A DNA stretch of 64,000 bases from Palsa-504 sp963839095 (GCA_963839095.1 CAWIUF010000052.1:1-64000), one strand, 5' to 3'; numbered from the stretch's first letter, positions 34,783-43,887 are shown. Notes: generated by a model not told the origin, from the sequence alone. Numbers and translations are program-made.

Positions 34783-35952
34783 GTGCTGTTTCCGTTTCCA
34801 TGGCGTGCTGCCCTGGCCGGGGCCGCGACCTGCGCGGCGCTGGCTCTCGTCGCCGTTCCGGCCCGCGCTGGCGTGGCCCCCGGCAGCCCGGGGTCCGCAG
34901 TCGGCTCTCTCGGCTTCACCGTCACCCCGCCGCCCGGCGTCGCGGCCGGAAGCTCGGTGCCGTCGTCCCTCAAGGCGCCCGGCTCGGCCGGCGCGCTGCC
35001 ACGGCAGCTGTTCGTCCCTGACCTGATCGCCGCCGCCCCGGCCGGGATCAGCTCCGCCCAGCTGGCCAAGATCGGCAAGCTGACCGGGGTGCGGAACGTG
35101 CTGTCGGTCGACGGCGGCAAGGTCACCGTCAACGGGCGCAGCGCCAACGTGCTCGGCGTGCCGGCCGGGTTCCGGTCCTGGACGCCGCCGGAGACCGCGG
35201 CGGCCAACGCGGTCTGGACCGACCTGGGGCGGGGACAGCTGGTCAGCACCCGCGGCGCGGCGGGCAAGCTGCACCTGGCGGCCGGGAACTCCTACCCGGT
35301 CGCGGCCGCGGTCCAGCTGCGGCTGCCGTTCGGCGCGCCGACCACGCTCAGCGTGCCGGGCACGGACGCCATCGTGAACCAGTCCCGTTCGTCCCAGCTG
35401 GGGCTGGCGAAGAACTTCGCCGTGCTGATCAACGCGCCCGGGGTGAACCTGGTCACCCTGATGGCGAAGATCAAGCTGGTCATCGGGACCGGCGCGAAGG
35501 TGATCAACTTGGTGCCGGTGGTCACCGTGGGCAGCCTCCCGGTGAGCACCAACGTGCCGACCACCGGGGTGCCGTCCAGCTACCTGAACCTGTACAAGGC
35601 GTCCGCCGCGAAGTACTGCCCGGGCATGTCCTGGACGGTGCTGGCCGCGATCGGCGAGATCGAGAGCGGCAACGGAGCCAACGAGGGCCCGTCCAGCGCG
35701 GGCGCGCTCGGCCCGATGCAGTTCCTGCCGTCCACCTGGGCCGAGTGGGGCATCACCGGGTTCGGCCAGACCGGGACGCCGGACATCTGGAACCCGCTCG
35801 ATGCGGTGCCCTCGGCCGCGCGGATGCTGTGCGCCGACGGCGCCGGCAGTACCGCGACCCTGCGCGGGGCGATCTTCTCCTACAACCACGCGACCTGGTA
35901 CGTGGACGAGGTCCTCGCCCTGGCCAGCGAATACGCCCAGAACTATCCGTAG
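34783..35952 (+). CDS. Secreted lytic transglycosylase (SLT domain)
   Basis: 389 residues. A Sec signal peptide (FPWRAALAGAATCAALALVAVPARA) is followed by a Pro/Ala-rich region, a middle part with no recognised domain, and a C-terminal lysozyme-like domain. The latter has AAIGEIESGNGANEGPSSAG with the catalytic glutamate, GALGPMQFLPSTW, and SYNHATWYVDEVLALA. It should cleave peptidoglycan between MurNAc and GlcNAc in cell-wall turnover. The GTG has no ribosome site, and AT-rich boxes lie just upstream (34764-34780), so a leaderless transcript is possible. Confidence 0.88.
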   Translation: MLFPFPWRAALAGAATCAALALVAVPARAGVAPGSPGSAVGSLGFTVTPPPGVAAGSSVPSSLKAPGSAGALPRQLFVPDLIAAAPAGISSAQLAKIGKLTGVRNVLSVDGGKVTVNGRSANVLGVPAGFRSWTPPETAAANAVWTDLGRGQLVSTRGAAGKLHLAAGNSYPVAAAVQLRLPFGAPTTLSVPGTDAIVNQSRSSQLGLAKNFAVLINAPGVNLVTLMAKIKLVIGTGAKVINLVPVVTVGSLPVSTNVPTTGVPSSYLNLYKASAAKYCPGMSWTVLAAIGEIESGNGANEGPSSAGALGPMQFLPSTWAEWGITGFGQTGTPDIWNPLDAVPSAARMLCADGAGSTATLRGAIFSYNHATWYVDEVLALASEYAQNYP

Positions 35953-35957
35953 GCCGG

Positions 35958-37241
35958 TTACCCGGCAGGCGCCGTGACGGGCACGGCCGAGGTCCGCAGC
36001 CGCCGCTGGCCCGCGATGGCGACCGCGGCGCAGGCCACCCCGCACCCGGCGGCGAAGACATAACCGATCCGCGGGCCGTGCGCGTCGATGATGAACCCGA
36101 CCACCGACGCGCCCGCCGCCACCCCGACCGAGATCCCGCTGCTCAGCCAGGACATGGCCTCGGTCCGGCGGCCCGGCTTGGCCTGGGCCTCGAGCAGGCT
36201 GAAGCCGGCGATGAGGGTGGGCGCGATGGTCATCCCGCACAGGTAGATGGTGCAGGTCAGCGTGACCAGGTTGGGCTGGGCCCAGAACGTGGCCACGCCC
36301 AGGACGGTCAGTGCGAGGGTGAGCGCGAACCGCTTCTCCAGCGGCGTCCGCCACTGCCGTGACCCGTACCACAGGCCGCCGGTGGCGCTGCCGAAGGCGT
36401 ACGTGCCGAGGACGAAGCCGGCCAGCGGCTTGTGCCCGAAGTCCTGGGCGAACGCCACCGTGCTCAGGTCGATCGACACGAACATCGCGCCCAGCAGCAC
36501 GTACACCGGGCCCAGCACGACCAGCCCGGGCGCGGCCGCGCCGCGGACCCGTCCTCCCGGCCCGCCGAGCGGCCCCCGCGGCGCCACCACCGGCTCGGTC
36601 CCGCGCTGGGCCGCGAACCATACCGTCCCGACCACGCACAGCACGGCCGCGACGCCCACCCCGGAGGCCGGGGCCACCTCGGTGGCCAGCAGCGTCACCG
36701 CGGCCGGGCCGAGGATGAAGCACAGCTCGTCCGCGACCGACTCGAAGGAGAACGCGGCGTGCAGCCGGGGCGAGCCGGCCAGCAGGACGCTCCAGCGGGC
36801 CCTGACCATCGCCCCCAGGGACGGCATGGTCGCTCCCGCGATCGCCCCGGGGATGAAGAAGGCCCAGGTCGGCAGGCGGAGCTCCACCGCCGTGATCAGC
36901 GCCGCGGTGCTCAGGACGAACACCGTGAGCAGGGGGAGCAGGACCCGCCGCTGACCGTGGGAGTCCACCAGCCGGGCGAGCCGCGGCGAGCTGAACGCGT
37001 AGCCGAGCGAGCCGACCGCGGACACCGTGCCGGCCACGCCGTACTTCCCGGTGATGGCCGAGATGAGCAAGACGGTACCGAGCCCGAACATCGACATCGG
37101 CATCCGCCCGATGACCCCGGCGACGGAGAAGCGCCAGGCCCCGGGGATCTCGAAGATCTCCGCGTAGGGTCGCAGCGGGCGGGTCAGCAGGCTGCCGGGG
37201 GAGCGGCTGACGGGTTTTTTCGCATCGTCGAGATCCGTCAT
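35958..37241 (-). CDS. Major facilitator superfamily transporter
   Basis: 427 residues with about twelve hydrophobic helices. Segments include the inner loop RLARLVDSHGQRRVLLPLLT between helices 2 and 3 (a variant of the MFS A motif), SFESVADELCFILGPAAVTLLA, and a mid-protein loop rich in Pro/Gly. It resembles actinobacterial multidrug efflux-like MFS proteins; the substrate is unknown. It is convergent with the transglycosylase gene and divergent from ferrochelatase, with about 100 bp to the latter. Confidence 0.88.
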   Translation of the reverse strand: MTDLDDAKKPVSRSPGSLLTRPLRPYAEIFEIPGAWRFSVAGVIGRMPMSMFGLGTVLLISAITGKYGVAGTVSAVGSLGYAFSSPRLARLVDSHGQRRVLLPLLTVFVLSTAALITAVELRLPTWAFFIPGAIAGATMPSLGAMVRARWSVLLAGSPRLHAAFSFESVADELCFILGPAAVTLLATEVAPASGVGVAAVLCVVGTVWFAAQRGTEPVVAPRGPLGGPGGRVRGAAAPGLVVLGPVYVLLGAMFVSIDLSTVAFAQDFGHKPLAGFVLGTYAFGSATGGLWYGSRQWRTPLEKRFALTLALTVLGVATFWAQPNLVTLTCTIYLCGMTIAPTLIAGFSLLEAQAKPGRRTEAMSWLSSGISVGVAAGASVVGFIIDAHGPRIGYVFAAGCGVACAAVAIAGQRRLRTSAVPVTAPAG

Positions 37242-37344
37242 CGGCCGCAGTGCCCCATATCCGTAAAATATCGTATACCGTCAAGCGCGTTTCCAGCGGC
37301 GGGGCCCGGCCCTGGCCGGCCGGCGGGCCTGGTTTGATGGACGC

Positions 37345-38415
37345 ATGCCGGCATACGACGCCTTCCTGCTGGTCTCGTTTGGCGGGCCGGAAGGCCCCGA
37401 CGAGGTCATGCCGTTCCTGGAGAACGTGACCCGCGGCCGCGGCATCCCGCCGGAGCGGCTGGCCGGCGTGGCCGAGCACTACTACGCGGTCGGCGGGGTC
37501 AGCCCGATCAACCAGCAGTGCCGGGACCTGCTCGAGGTGATCCGCGCCGACTTCCGGGCCGGCGGCCTGTCCCTGCCCGTCTACTGGGGGAACCGGAACT
37601 GGAAGCCGTACCTGGACGACACGGTGCGGTCCATGGCCGCGGACGGCATCCAGCGGGCGGTCGCCTTCGTGACCTCTGCCTACAGCTCCTACTCGAGCTG
37701 CCGGCAGTACCTCGACGACATCGACCGGGCCCGGGCCGCGACCGGCCCGGACGCGCCCCGGATCGACAAGATCAGGCGCTTCTACGACGATCCCGGCTTC
37801 ATCGAGCCGTTCGCCGAGAGCACCCGGGCCGCGCTGGCCACGCTCCCGGCCGCCCTGCGGGACCAGGCCCACCTGGTCTTCACCGCGCACAGCGTCCCGG
37901 CCGCGATGGCCGAGGCGAGCGGCCCCGGGCCGGCGCGGGGAAGGTACGTGGCCGAACTGACCGAGGCGGCCCGGCTTATTACCGAACGGGTGGGCGGCGC
38001 CCCTCACTCCTGGACCCTCGCCTACCAGAGCCGGAGCGGCCCTCCTGCCCAGCCCTGGCTGGAACCGGACGTCGGCGACGTCCTGGGTGAGCTCGCCGGC
38101 GCCGGCACCAGGGCGGTCGTGGTCGTCCCGGTCGGGTTCGTATCCGATCACATGGAGGTCCGGCACGACCTGGACGTCGAGGCGGCGCAGCGGGCCGGCT
38201 CGCTGGGCCTGGCTTTCGCCCGGGCCGCCACCCCCGGCTGTCACCCCCGGTTCGTCTCCATGATCACCGAACTGGTGCGGGAACGCCTCGCCCTGCCGGA
38301 GGGCGGACCGGACGCGGGGCTCGTGAGCCCGGGCGGCCTGGATCAGGACTGCGCGGCGGACTGCTGCCGGTACGCGGCCCCGGCCGCCCGCCCGGACGGC
38401 GCGTCGCGGGCATGA
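37345..38415 (+). CDS. hemH: Ferrochelatase (coproporphyrin III type)
   Basis: 356 residues. It inserts ferrous iron into a porphyrin; actinobacteria use the coproporphyrin-dependent haem route, so the substrate is probably coproporphyrin III. Seen: LLVSFGGPEGPDEVMPFLENV, GVSPINQQCRDL, PVYWGNRNWKPYL, FTAHSVP with the active-site histidine, YQSRSGPPAQPWLEPDV and PVGFVSDHMEVRHDLD with the conserved Glu. Cys119 in SSYSSCRQY and a C-terminal cluster (Cys336, Cys340, Cys341) could carry the 2Fe-2S cluster reported for mycobacterial ferrochelatase. The ATG has no clear ribosome site. The stop overlaps the next start. Confidence 0.95.
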   Translation: MPAYDAFLLVSFGGPEGPDEVMPFLENVTRGRGIPPERLAGVAEHYYAVGGVSPINQQCRDLLEVIRADFRAGGLSLPVYWGNRNWKPYLDDTVRSMAADGIQRAVAFVTSAYSSYSSCRQYLDDIDRARAATGPDAPRIDKIRRFYDDPGFIEPFAESTRAALATLPAALRDQAHLVFTAHSVPAAMAEASGPGPARGRYVAELTEAARLITERVGGAPHSWTLAYQSRSGPPAQPWLEPDVGDVLGELAGAGTRAVVVVPVGFVSDHMEVRHDLDVEAAQRAGSLGLAFARAATPGCHPRFVSMITELVRERLALPEGGPDAGLVSPGGLDQDCAADCCRYAAPAARPDGASRA

Positions 38416-39290
38416 CCGCCAGCCCGGGGCAGGGTCCGGACCAGGACCTGGACGGCGAGGCGCTGCTGCGGATCGCGGTGGCGGCGGCCAGCGAGGCCGG
38501 GCGGCTGCTCGCCTCCTGGCGGGGCGACGAGCGGCCCGAGGTCGTCCAGACCAAGTCGAGCCCGACCGACGTCGTCACCGCGATGGACCGCAAGGCCGAG
38601 GCCCTGATCACCAGCCGGATCCGGGCGCACCGCCCGGCCGACGCCGTGCTGGGCGAGGAGGGCGGCCAGACCGATGGCGGATCCGGGGACAGCCGCGTGC
38701 GCTGGATCGTCGACCCGCTGGACGGGACCGTCAACTACCTGTACGGCCTGCATGACTGGGCCGTGTCCATCGCGGCCGAGGTGGACGGCACCGTGGTCGC
38801 CGGGGTGGTCGAGGTGCCCAGGCGCGGCGAGACGTTCACCGCGGCGGCGGGCCACGGGGCCTGGCTCCACCGGGGCGAGGCCCGGCTGGCCCTGCGCTGC
38901 TCGGCCGGCGTGCCGCTGGGTCAGGCGCTGGTCGGTACCGGGTTCGGGTACGATGCCGGGCGACGGCAGATCCAGGGCGAGGTAGTCGCGGCGCTGCTCC
39001 CGTACGTAAGGGACATCCGGCGCGGCGGCTCGGCCGCAGTGGACCTGTGCTCGGTGGCGGCCGGGCGGCTCGACGCGTTCTACGAGAGAGGCCTGAACTA
39101 CTGGGATTTCGCCGCGGGCGGCCTGATCGCCCGCGAGGCGGGCGCGACGGTCGGCGGCCTGGCAGGCCGGCCCGAGAGCACGTCGCTGACGGTGGCGGCC
39201 GGCCCCGGTCTTTACCAGCAGCTCGAGGCGGTTCTCAGCAGGCTGAACCCGGAGCGGGACGCGTCACGTAGTCAGGAGCGGGACGCGTAA
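38412..39290 (+). CDS. Inositol monophosphatase-family phosphatase
   Basis: 292 residues. The metal-binding motifs are LGEEGG with Glu, RWIVDPLDGTVNYLYGLHDW with the DPxDGT core, and NYWDFAAGGLIAREAGATVGG. These define the IMPase superfamily (inositol-1-phosphatase, histidinol phosphatase, and related); the exact substrate cannot be assigned, though inositol phosphate for mycothiol or phosphatidylinositol is likely in actinobacteria. It overlaps ferrochelatase by four bases. The C-terminus carries a duplicated 14-bp unit, GGAGCGGGACGCGT, at the very end of the gene, adding a short ERDA repeat. Confidence 0.9.
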   Translation: MTASPGQGPDQDLDGEALLRIAVAAASEAGRLLASWRGDERPEVVQTKSSPTDVVTAMDRKAEALITSRIRAHRPADAVLGEEGGQTDGGSGDSRVRWIVDPLDGTVNYLYGLHDWAVSIAAEVDGTVVAGVVEVPRRGETFTAAAGHGAWLHRGEARLALRCSAGVPLGQALVGTGFGYDAGRRQIQGEVVAALLPYVRDIRRGGSAAVDLCSVAAGRLDAFYERGLNYWDFAAGGLIAREAGATVGGLAGRPESTSLTVAAGPGLYQQLEAVLSRLNPERDASRSQERDA

Positions 39291-39478
39291 CCGGACCGGG
39301 GAAGGTGACAGCCGGCGGCCCCGGAACCGGACGCGTCAGGAGTTATCGGCGTGGCGCGTGTGCGCTGGCCGCGAACGTGACAGAATTCGCCGCCGGAATC
39401 GGGCACAACTATGGCCTTGAAAGCGTTACAACCGCGCAGCGAATGCGCACTACGGATGAAGGGGGATGGAGTACCCAG

Positions 39479-39778
39479 ATGGCTACCGACTACGACAGCC
39501 CGCGGAAGACGGACGACGACCTGACCGAGGACAGCCTTCAGGAACTTCAGGCGCGCCGGATGGACAAGTCATCGAGCACCATCGATCTTGATCCCGACGA
39601 CGTTTCCGAGTCCCTGGAGCTTCCGGGCGCCGACTTGTCGAACGAGGAACTCGCGATCCGGGTGATCCCGCGCCAGGCCGATGAGTTCACGTGTTCCCGG
39701 TGCTTCCTGGTGCACCACCGCAGCCAGCTGGCCGAAGAACGCAACGGCCAGCTGGTCTGCCGGGAGTGCGCGGCTTAG
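39479..39778 (+). CDS. DUF4193 zinc-ribbon protein
   Basis: 99 residues, acidic, of the actinobacterial DUF4193 family. The C-terminus has a CxxC-x22-CxxC zinc ribbon (FTCSRCFLVHHRS and LVCRECAA). The N-terminal half has many Asp/Glu and is probably disordered. GGAG stands nine bases before the ATG. Family function is unknown; RNA-polymerase or ribosome-associated roles have been suggested for such small proteins, but nothing here tests that. Its 188-bp upstream region holds no other gene. It overlaps the convergent DUF4235 gene by four bases. Confidence 0.9.
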   Translation: MATDYDSPRKTDDDLTEDSLQELQARRMDKSSSTIDLDPDDVSESLELPGADLSNEELAIRVIPRQADEFTCSRCFLVHHRSQLAEERNGQLVCRECAA

Positions 39779-40074
39779 CTCTGAGTGACGACGACGGGCT
39801 CGCGCTCCGGGCCGCTGTACGTTCTGCGTGCGGCAGCCCGGGTGGCGAGCAGCCTCGCCGCCTCCACGCTGACACCCGTCAGCACGGACCAGCCCAGGGC
39901 TTCGGTAAGGGCCACCTGCGGATCCTCAGGATGCGTCGGAGGCTCCTTGCCCATGGCCTTGGTCCAGGCGAATGTAATCAGCTTCCGCGCGACAAAGGCG
40001 GCTGCCATCGCCGCCACGGCGCTTACGACCTTGGTGCCGAGGTCTACTTTCCGCTCGACCTTCTTGTCAGCCAT
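39775..40074 (-). CDS. DUF4235 membrane-associated protein
   Basis: 99 residues with the family pattern KVVSAVAAMAAAFVARKLITFAWTKAMGKEPP and ALTEALGWSVLTGVSVEAARLLATRAAARR (key stretches). The first is a hydrophobic helix and the second an amphipathic or membrane helix. Actinobacterial DUF4235 proteins are small membrane proteins of unknown function. The ATG has AGGAGG seven bases upstream. It lies between DUF4193 and DUF3093 genes. Confidence 0.88.
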   Translation of the reverse strand: MADKKVERKVDLGTKVVSAVAAMAAAFVARKLITFAWTKAMGKEPPTHPEDPQVALTEALGWSVLTGVSVEAARLLATRAAARRTYSGPEREPVVVTQS

Positions 40075-40119
40075 CCAACTGCCTCCTTATCGCCCCGTCC
40101 CCTACCCTCGTCCGCGCCA

Positions 40120-40590
40120 TCATGCCACTGGTTCGCGGCCGGCCTGCACTCGACACCTTTCGACGGCCGCGGCTAGCTCGGCCGGGTGCCTGGTGCCGAT
40201 CAGCCAGTAAGGGCCCGCCGGGCTCGGCGGCGGCACCACCAGGTAGACCGATTCCTTGAGGTAAGGTCGCGAGTACAGGCGGGCCGCCGGGTCCGCGATC
40301 GGACCGCGCAGCCTCGTGGTCTGCTTCTCGTCGAGGCAGGCTACTTCGCTGACGGCCGTCAGGGGGAGCACGTCCTTCCCGGCCCGCAGCGTCCCGTCGC
40401 GGACCTCGATGGAGCCCAGGCCCATGGTGATCAGCAGCAAGGCACAGCCAGCCACCAGTATGGCCATGATGATGAACGGCCAGGGCCCGGTGAGGCCGGC
40501 GTAGAGCGTGGCGCCAAGGATGAGGGCACTAGGCATGGCGAGCAGCCACCAGGCGAGCGGGACGCGGAGCCGTTCGCGGTAATCATCCAT
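40120..40590 (-). CDS. DUF3093 membrane protein
   Basis: 156 residues. Two hydrophobic helices near the N-terminus (LAWWLLAMPSALILGATLYAG and WPFIIMAILVAGCALLLITM as key parts) are followed by a small soluble domain with SRPYLKESVYLVVPPPS and YWLIGTRHPAELAAAV. This is the actinobacterial DUF3093 family, usually next to dut and DUF4193 as here. Function unknown. Confidence 0.9.
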   Translation of the reverse strand: MDDYRERLRVPLAWWLLAMPSALILGATLYAGLTGPWPFIIMAILVAGCALLLITMGLGSIEVRDGTLRAGKDVLPLTAVSEVACLDEKQTTRLRGPIADPAARLYSRPYLKESVYLVVPPPSPAGPYWLIGTRHPAELAAAVERCRVQAGREPVA

Positions 40591-40620
40591 GCAGTCGAGG
40601 GTAGTTGGTCAGATGGAGTC

Positions 40621-41871
40621 TTGGCGGGGGCGGGGACGGGGACGACACGCTGTGAGCTGGCTGGCTACTGCCTGGAAGGCGGGGCAGGCGAACGGGAGCG
40701 AGCCGGCGCCGGCCGCGGCCGGGCCGCCTCCGGCCGGCACGCCGGGCCGGAACCGGCCGTCACGCCGGAACAGGCCCCGTTGCGCACGCCAGGCCGCCCG
40801 GAGGACACCGCCGAGCACAACCGGGTGCCGGGCTGGCTGCAGACCGGCGCGGCGTGGTCCTGGCGGCTGCTGCTGCTCGCGGGCGCCCTCTACCTGATCG
40901 CGCGCGTGATCAGCGTCCTGGCCATCGTGGTCGTGCCGTGCACCGCCGCGCTGCTGCTCACCGCCTTGCTGCAGCCGCTCAAGGCCCGGCTGCGGCGGGC
41001 CGGGCTGCACAACCTCGCCGCCACCTGGTGCACCCTGCTGATCGGGGCCCTGGTGCTCGGCGGCCTGGTCATGCTGGTGACCAACCGGGTCAACGCGGAC
41101 TACCCGGTCCTGCTGAAGGAGACCAGGCACACCACCACTCAGGTGGAAGCGTGGCTGGCCGGCGCGCCCTTCCACATCAAGAGCAGCAACGTGCAGGACG
41201 CCCTGAACAACATCCCCAGCTACCTCAGCAAGCACAAGGCGCTCGTCGAGGGCACCGTGGTGACCGGCGGGAAGATCGCCGCCGAGTTCTTCGGCGGCCT
41301 GGTGCTCATGCTCTTCGTCATGTTCTTCCTGATCAAGGACGGCGAGCGGATCTGGTCCTGGCTGATCAGCGGGCTGCAGGGGGAGGCCGGGCGGCGGATG
41401 AACCGGGCCGGGCACGCCGCCTGGCACACGATGGTGTACTACATGCGCGGCGCCCTGGCGGTGGCCGCGATCCACGGCGTGGTGATCGGGCTGGTCCTGT
41501 ACGTCATGGGCGCCCCGCTGGTCATCCCGCTGGCGGTGCTCGTGTTCGTGGCCGCCTTCGTGCCGCTGATCGGGCTGCTCGTGGCCGGGGCGCTGGCCAT
41601 CGTGGTCGTGCTGGCCGCCAAGGGCTGGGTCGCCGCGGTGATCCTGCTCGGCGTGCTGATCGTCGAGGACCAGCTGGAGGGCCACCTGCTCCAGCCGCAG
41701 GTCGTCGGGCGGGTGATCCGGCTGCACCCGCTGGCCGTCATCCTGTCCCTCGCGGTCGGCGGCGTGCTGGCCGGCATCGTCGGCGCCGTGGTGGCGATAC
41801 CGATCGTCGCCGTCATCACCCGGGCGGTGCCTGAGCTGCGGCGGGGAGATCCACGTCCCGGCGGCCCGTAA
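40621..41871 (+). CDS. AI-2E-family transporter (PerM/YdiK type)
   Basis: The well-supported part is from about 40825, where VPGWLQTGAAWSWRLLLLAG opens the first of about eight hydrophobic helices. Family segments include IVVVPCTAALLLTALLQPL, FFLIKDGERIWSW, and the C-terminal LIVEDQLEGHLLQPQVVGRVIRLHPLAVI (key residues EDQLEG-LLQPQVVG). Proteins of this family export or gate small molecules, only some of them AI-2. The start is uncertain: TTG at 40621 is the first in-frame start; an ATG at 40613 in another frame gives a more protein-like first 45 residues, hinting at an indel near 40740. Confidence 0.8.
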   Translation: MAGAGTGTTRCELAGYCLEGGAGERERAGAGRGRAASGRHAGPEPAVTPEQAPLRTPGRPEDTAEHNRVPGWLQTGAAWSWRLLLLAGALYLIARVISVLAIVVVPCTAALLLTALLQPLKARLRRAGLHNLAATWCTLLIGALVLGGLVMLVTNRVNADYPVLLKETRHTTTQVEAWLAGAPFHIKSSNVQDALNNIPSYLSKHKALVEGTVVTGGKIAAEFFGGLVLMLFVMFFLIKDGERIWSWLISGLQGEAGRRMNRAGHAAWHTMVYYMRGALAVAAIHGVVIGLVLYVMGAPLVIPLAVLVFVAAFVPLIGLLVAGALAIVVVLAAKGWVAAVILLGVLIVEDQLEGHLLQPQVVGRVIRLHPLAVILSLAVGGVLAGIVGAVVAIPIVAVITRAVPELRRGDPRPGGP

Positions 41872-41935
41872 GATGCGACAGTGCCCGGATGTCGCGCTAT
41901 CCTCACCGTGCGTGCCACCAGGAGGGAGTTCCCCG

Positions 41936-42424
41936 TTGCCCCATACCGAGCCGGACGTGCTGATCCAGCGCCTCGACGCCGGCGTGCCGCTGCCGTCGTA
42001 CTCTCATCCCGGTGACGCGGGCGCGGACCTGACGACCGCCGAGGACATCGAGCTCGGGCCGGGCGAGCGGGCGCTGGTGCGGACCGGCCTGGCCATCGCG
42101 CTGCCCGACGGTTACGCGGCGTTCGTCCACCCCCGCTCCGGCCTCGCCGCCAAGCACGGGGTGACGCTGGTGAACGCGCCGGGAACGATCGACGCGGGCT
42201 ACCGGGGCGAGATCAAGGTGACCCTGCTGAACACCGACCGGGACCGCCCGGTCAGCTTCAGCCGCGGCGACCGGATCGCCCAGCTGGTCATCCAGCGGGT
42301 GGAGCGGGCGGCGTTCCGCGAAGTGACCGTGCTTCCCGGGTCGATCCGGGGCGACGGCGGCTTCGGCTCCACCGGCGGCCACGCCGCGGCACCCCGGGAA
42401 GTTATCTCCCCGGGCCAGTACTGA
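41936..42424 (+). CDS. dut: Deoxyuridine 5'-triphosphate nucleotidohydrolase
   Basis: 162 residues. It hydrolyses dUTP to dUMP and pyrophosphate. The five trimeric-dUTPase motifs are present: HPGDAGADLT, HPRSGLAAKHGV, NAPGTIDAGYRGEIKV, GDRIAQLVIQRVE, and the C-terminal RGDGGFGSTG. The TTG start has GGAGGG nine bases upstream; nothing better is in frame. It heads a unit with DUF3710, 23 bp further on. Confidence 0.95.
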   Translation: MPHTEPDVLIQRLDAGVPLPSYSHPGDAGADLTTAEDIELGPGERALVRTGLAIALPDGYAAFVHPRSGLAAKHGVTLVNAPGTIDAGYRGEIKVTLLNTDRDRPVSFSRGDRIAQLVIQRVERAAFREVTVLPGSIRGDGGFGSTGGHAAAPREVISPGQY

Positions 42425-42447
42425 GACTTGATTAAGGAGCGTGCGGA

Positions 42448-43197
42448 GTGTTTCGTCGGCGTCGTTCAGCAGACGCGGGCCGGGACTGGCCGGAGGAATC
42501 CGGCCAGGAGGTGCCCGGCGACGAAATCGATGAGGACGAGCCGGCCCGGCCCGCGGGTAACCCGCGGCCCGGCGGCGGCCCGTGGGACGCGGAGGAATCC
42601 TTTCCCGACCTCGAGCGGGTGGACCTGGGCAGCCTCCAGGTGCCCATCGGGCCCGAGCACGAGATCCAGCTCGTCATGGCCGAGCAGCACGGCGCCTGGG
42701 TGACGGTCAGGCACCAGGACAGCGAAGTCCAGATCCAGGCGTTCGCGGCCGCGCGCCGCGGGGCGCTGTGGGACGACGTCCGGGCCGAGATCGCCGCCGA
42801 GGTGCAAGGGGCGGGCGGGCAGAGCCAGGAGTCGGAGGGATCCTTCGGGACCGAGCTGATCGCGCAGGTGCCGGCCGAGCCCGGGCAGCCCGCGTCGGGT
42901 CTGCGGCTGGTCAGGTTCGTCGGCGTGGACGGGCCCCGCTGGTTCGTGCGCGGGCTGTTCACCGGCCCGGCGGCGGAGCGCGGCGAGCCCGCCGGCCTGC
43001 TCGAAGAGGTGCTCAGGGACGTCGTGGTCGTCCGCGGCGAGCACCCGGTGCCGCCGCGGGAGATCCTCGAGCTGCGGCTGCCGCCCGAGGCCCAGCAGGC
43101 GCTGGAGCAGCAGCAGGCCGCCGCCGAGGAGGAGAACCGGTTCGGCGGCGACCTCAACCCGTTCGAGCGCGGCCCGGAGTTCACCGAGACCCGCTAA
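42448..43197 (+). CDS. DUF3710 protein
   Basis: 249 residues of the actinobacterial DUF3710 family, which almost always follows dut. Seen: ERVDLGSLQVPIGPEHEIQL, FAAARRGALWDDVRAEIAAE, and GVDGPRWFVRGLFTGPAA (key parts). The N-terminus is acidic and basic in turn (MFRRRRSADAG) and the C-terminus ends in a Gln-rich helix. GTG start with AAGGAG ten bases upstream. Function unknown. Confidence 0.92.
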   Translation: MFRRRRSADAGRDWPEESGQEVPGDEIDEDEPARPAGNPRPGGGPWDAEESFPDLERVDLGSLQVPIGPEHEIQLVMAEQHGAWVTVRHQDSEVQIQAFAAARRGALWDDVRAEIAAEVQGAGGQSQESEGSFGTELIAQVPAEPGQPASGLRLVRFVGVDGPRWFVRGLFTGPAAERGEPAGLLEEVLRDVVVVRGEHPVPPREILELRLPPEAQQALEQQQAAAEEENRFGGDLNPFERGPEFTETR

Positions 43198-43224
43198 TAG
43201 GCGGCCGTGCGGCGGCCCGGCCGG

Positions 43225-43887
43225 CTAGTCGCTGGACCGCAGCAGCCGGCCGAGCTCGTCCTCGACGTCCTCGCTGGTCACGAAGAACAGCTCGTCGCCC
43301 GCCTGCAGCGGGTCGTCCGGGTGCGGCACCAGCACCCGGCCCTCGCGCAAGATGGCGACCAGCGAGGTGTCGGCGGGCCAGTCGATCCCGCCTACCCGCT
43401 GGCCGACCAGCGGGGCGTCGTCCGGCATGGTCAGCTCGACCAGGCTGGCCTCGCTCTGGCCGAACGTCATCAGCCGCACCAGGTCGCCGACGCTGACCGC
43501 CTCCTCGACCAGGGCGGAAAGCAGCCGCGGGGTGGAGACGGCGACGTCGACCCCCCAGGACTCGTTGTACAGCCACTCGTTACCCGGGTGGTTCACCCTG
43601 GCCACGACGCGCGGCACCCCGTACTCGGTCTTGGCCAGCAGCGCCACCACCAGGTTCGCCTTGTCGTCGCCGGTGGCGGCGATCACCACCTGGCAGCGCT
43701 GCAGGGCCGCGTCGTCCAGGGAGCTGATCTCGCAGGCATCGGCCAGCAGCCACTCGGCCCGGGGCACGCTGTCTACCTTGATGGCCTTCGGCGAGTTGTC
43801 GATGAGCAGCACCTCGTGGCCGTTCTCGAGCAGTTCGCCGGCAATGGAGCGGCCGACCGCCCCGGCTCCCGCGATCGCGATCCGCAT
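43225..43887 (-). CDS. TrkA-family potassium channel/transporter regulatory protein (second of pair)
   Basis: 220 residues. An N-terminal RCK Rossmann domain (MRIAIAGAGAVGRSIAGELLENGHEV, with GxGxxG at residues 7-12, and LIDN for the ribose) is followed by an RCK_C domain (SLVELTMPDDAPLVGQRVG, ILREGRVLVPHPDDPLQAGD). These proteins bind NAD(H)/ATP and gate K+ uptake through Trk/Ktr channels. The ATG shares one base with the upstream stop (TGATG). No channel gene is in the window next to them; in actinobacteria the two TrkA genes commonly stand alone or with an APC permease. Confidence 0.93.
   Translation of the reverse strand: MRIAIAGAGAVGRSIAGELLENGHEVLLIDNSPKAIKVDSVPRAEWLLADACEISSLDDAALQRCQVVIAATGDDKANLVVALLAKTEYGVPRVVARVNHPGNEWLYNESWGVDVAVSTPRLLSALVEEAVSVGDLVRLMTFGQSEASLVELTMPDDAPLVGQRVGGIDWPADTSLVAILREGRVLVPHPDDPLQAGDELFFVTSEDVEDELGRLLRSSD

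Noticed and set aside
34774..38244. Open minus-strand frame of 1156 codons
   Set aside because: It runs antisense to the transglycosylase and ferrochelatase and out of frame through the MFS gene, all with clear motifs. Long antisense frames are common at this GC content.
39249..39340. Repeats of GGAGCGGGACGCGT at the end of the inositol-phosphatase gene
   Set aside because: Only two close copies and one weak one; probably a small local duplication of the 3' end without further meaning.
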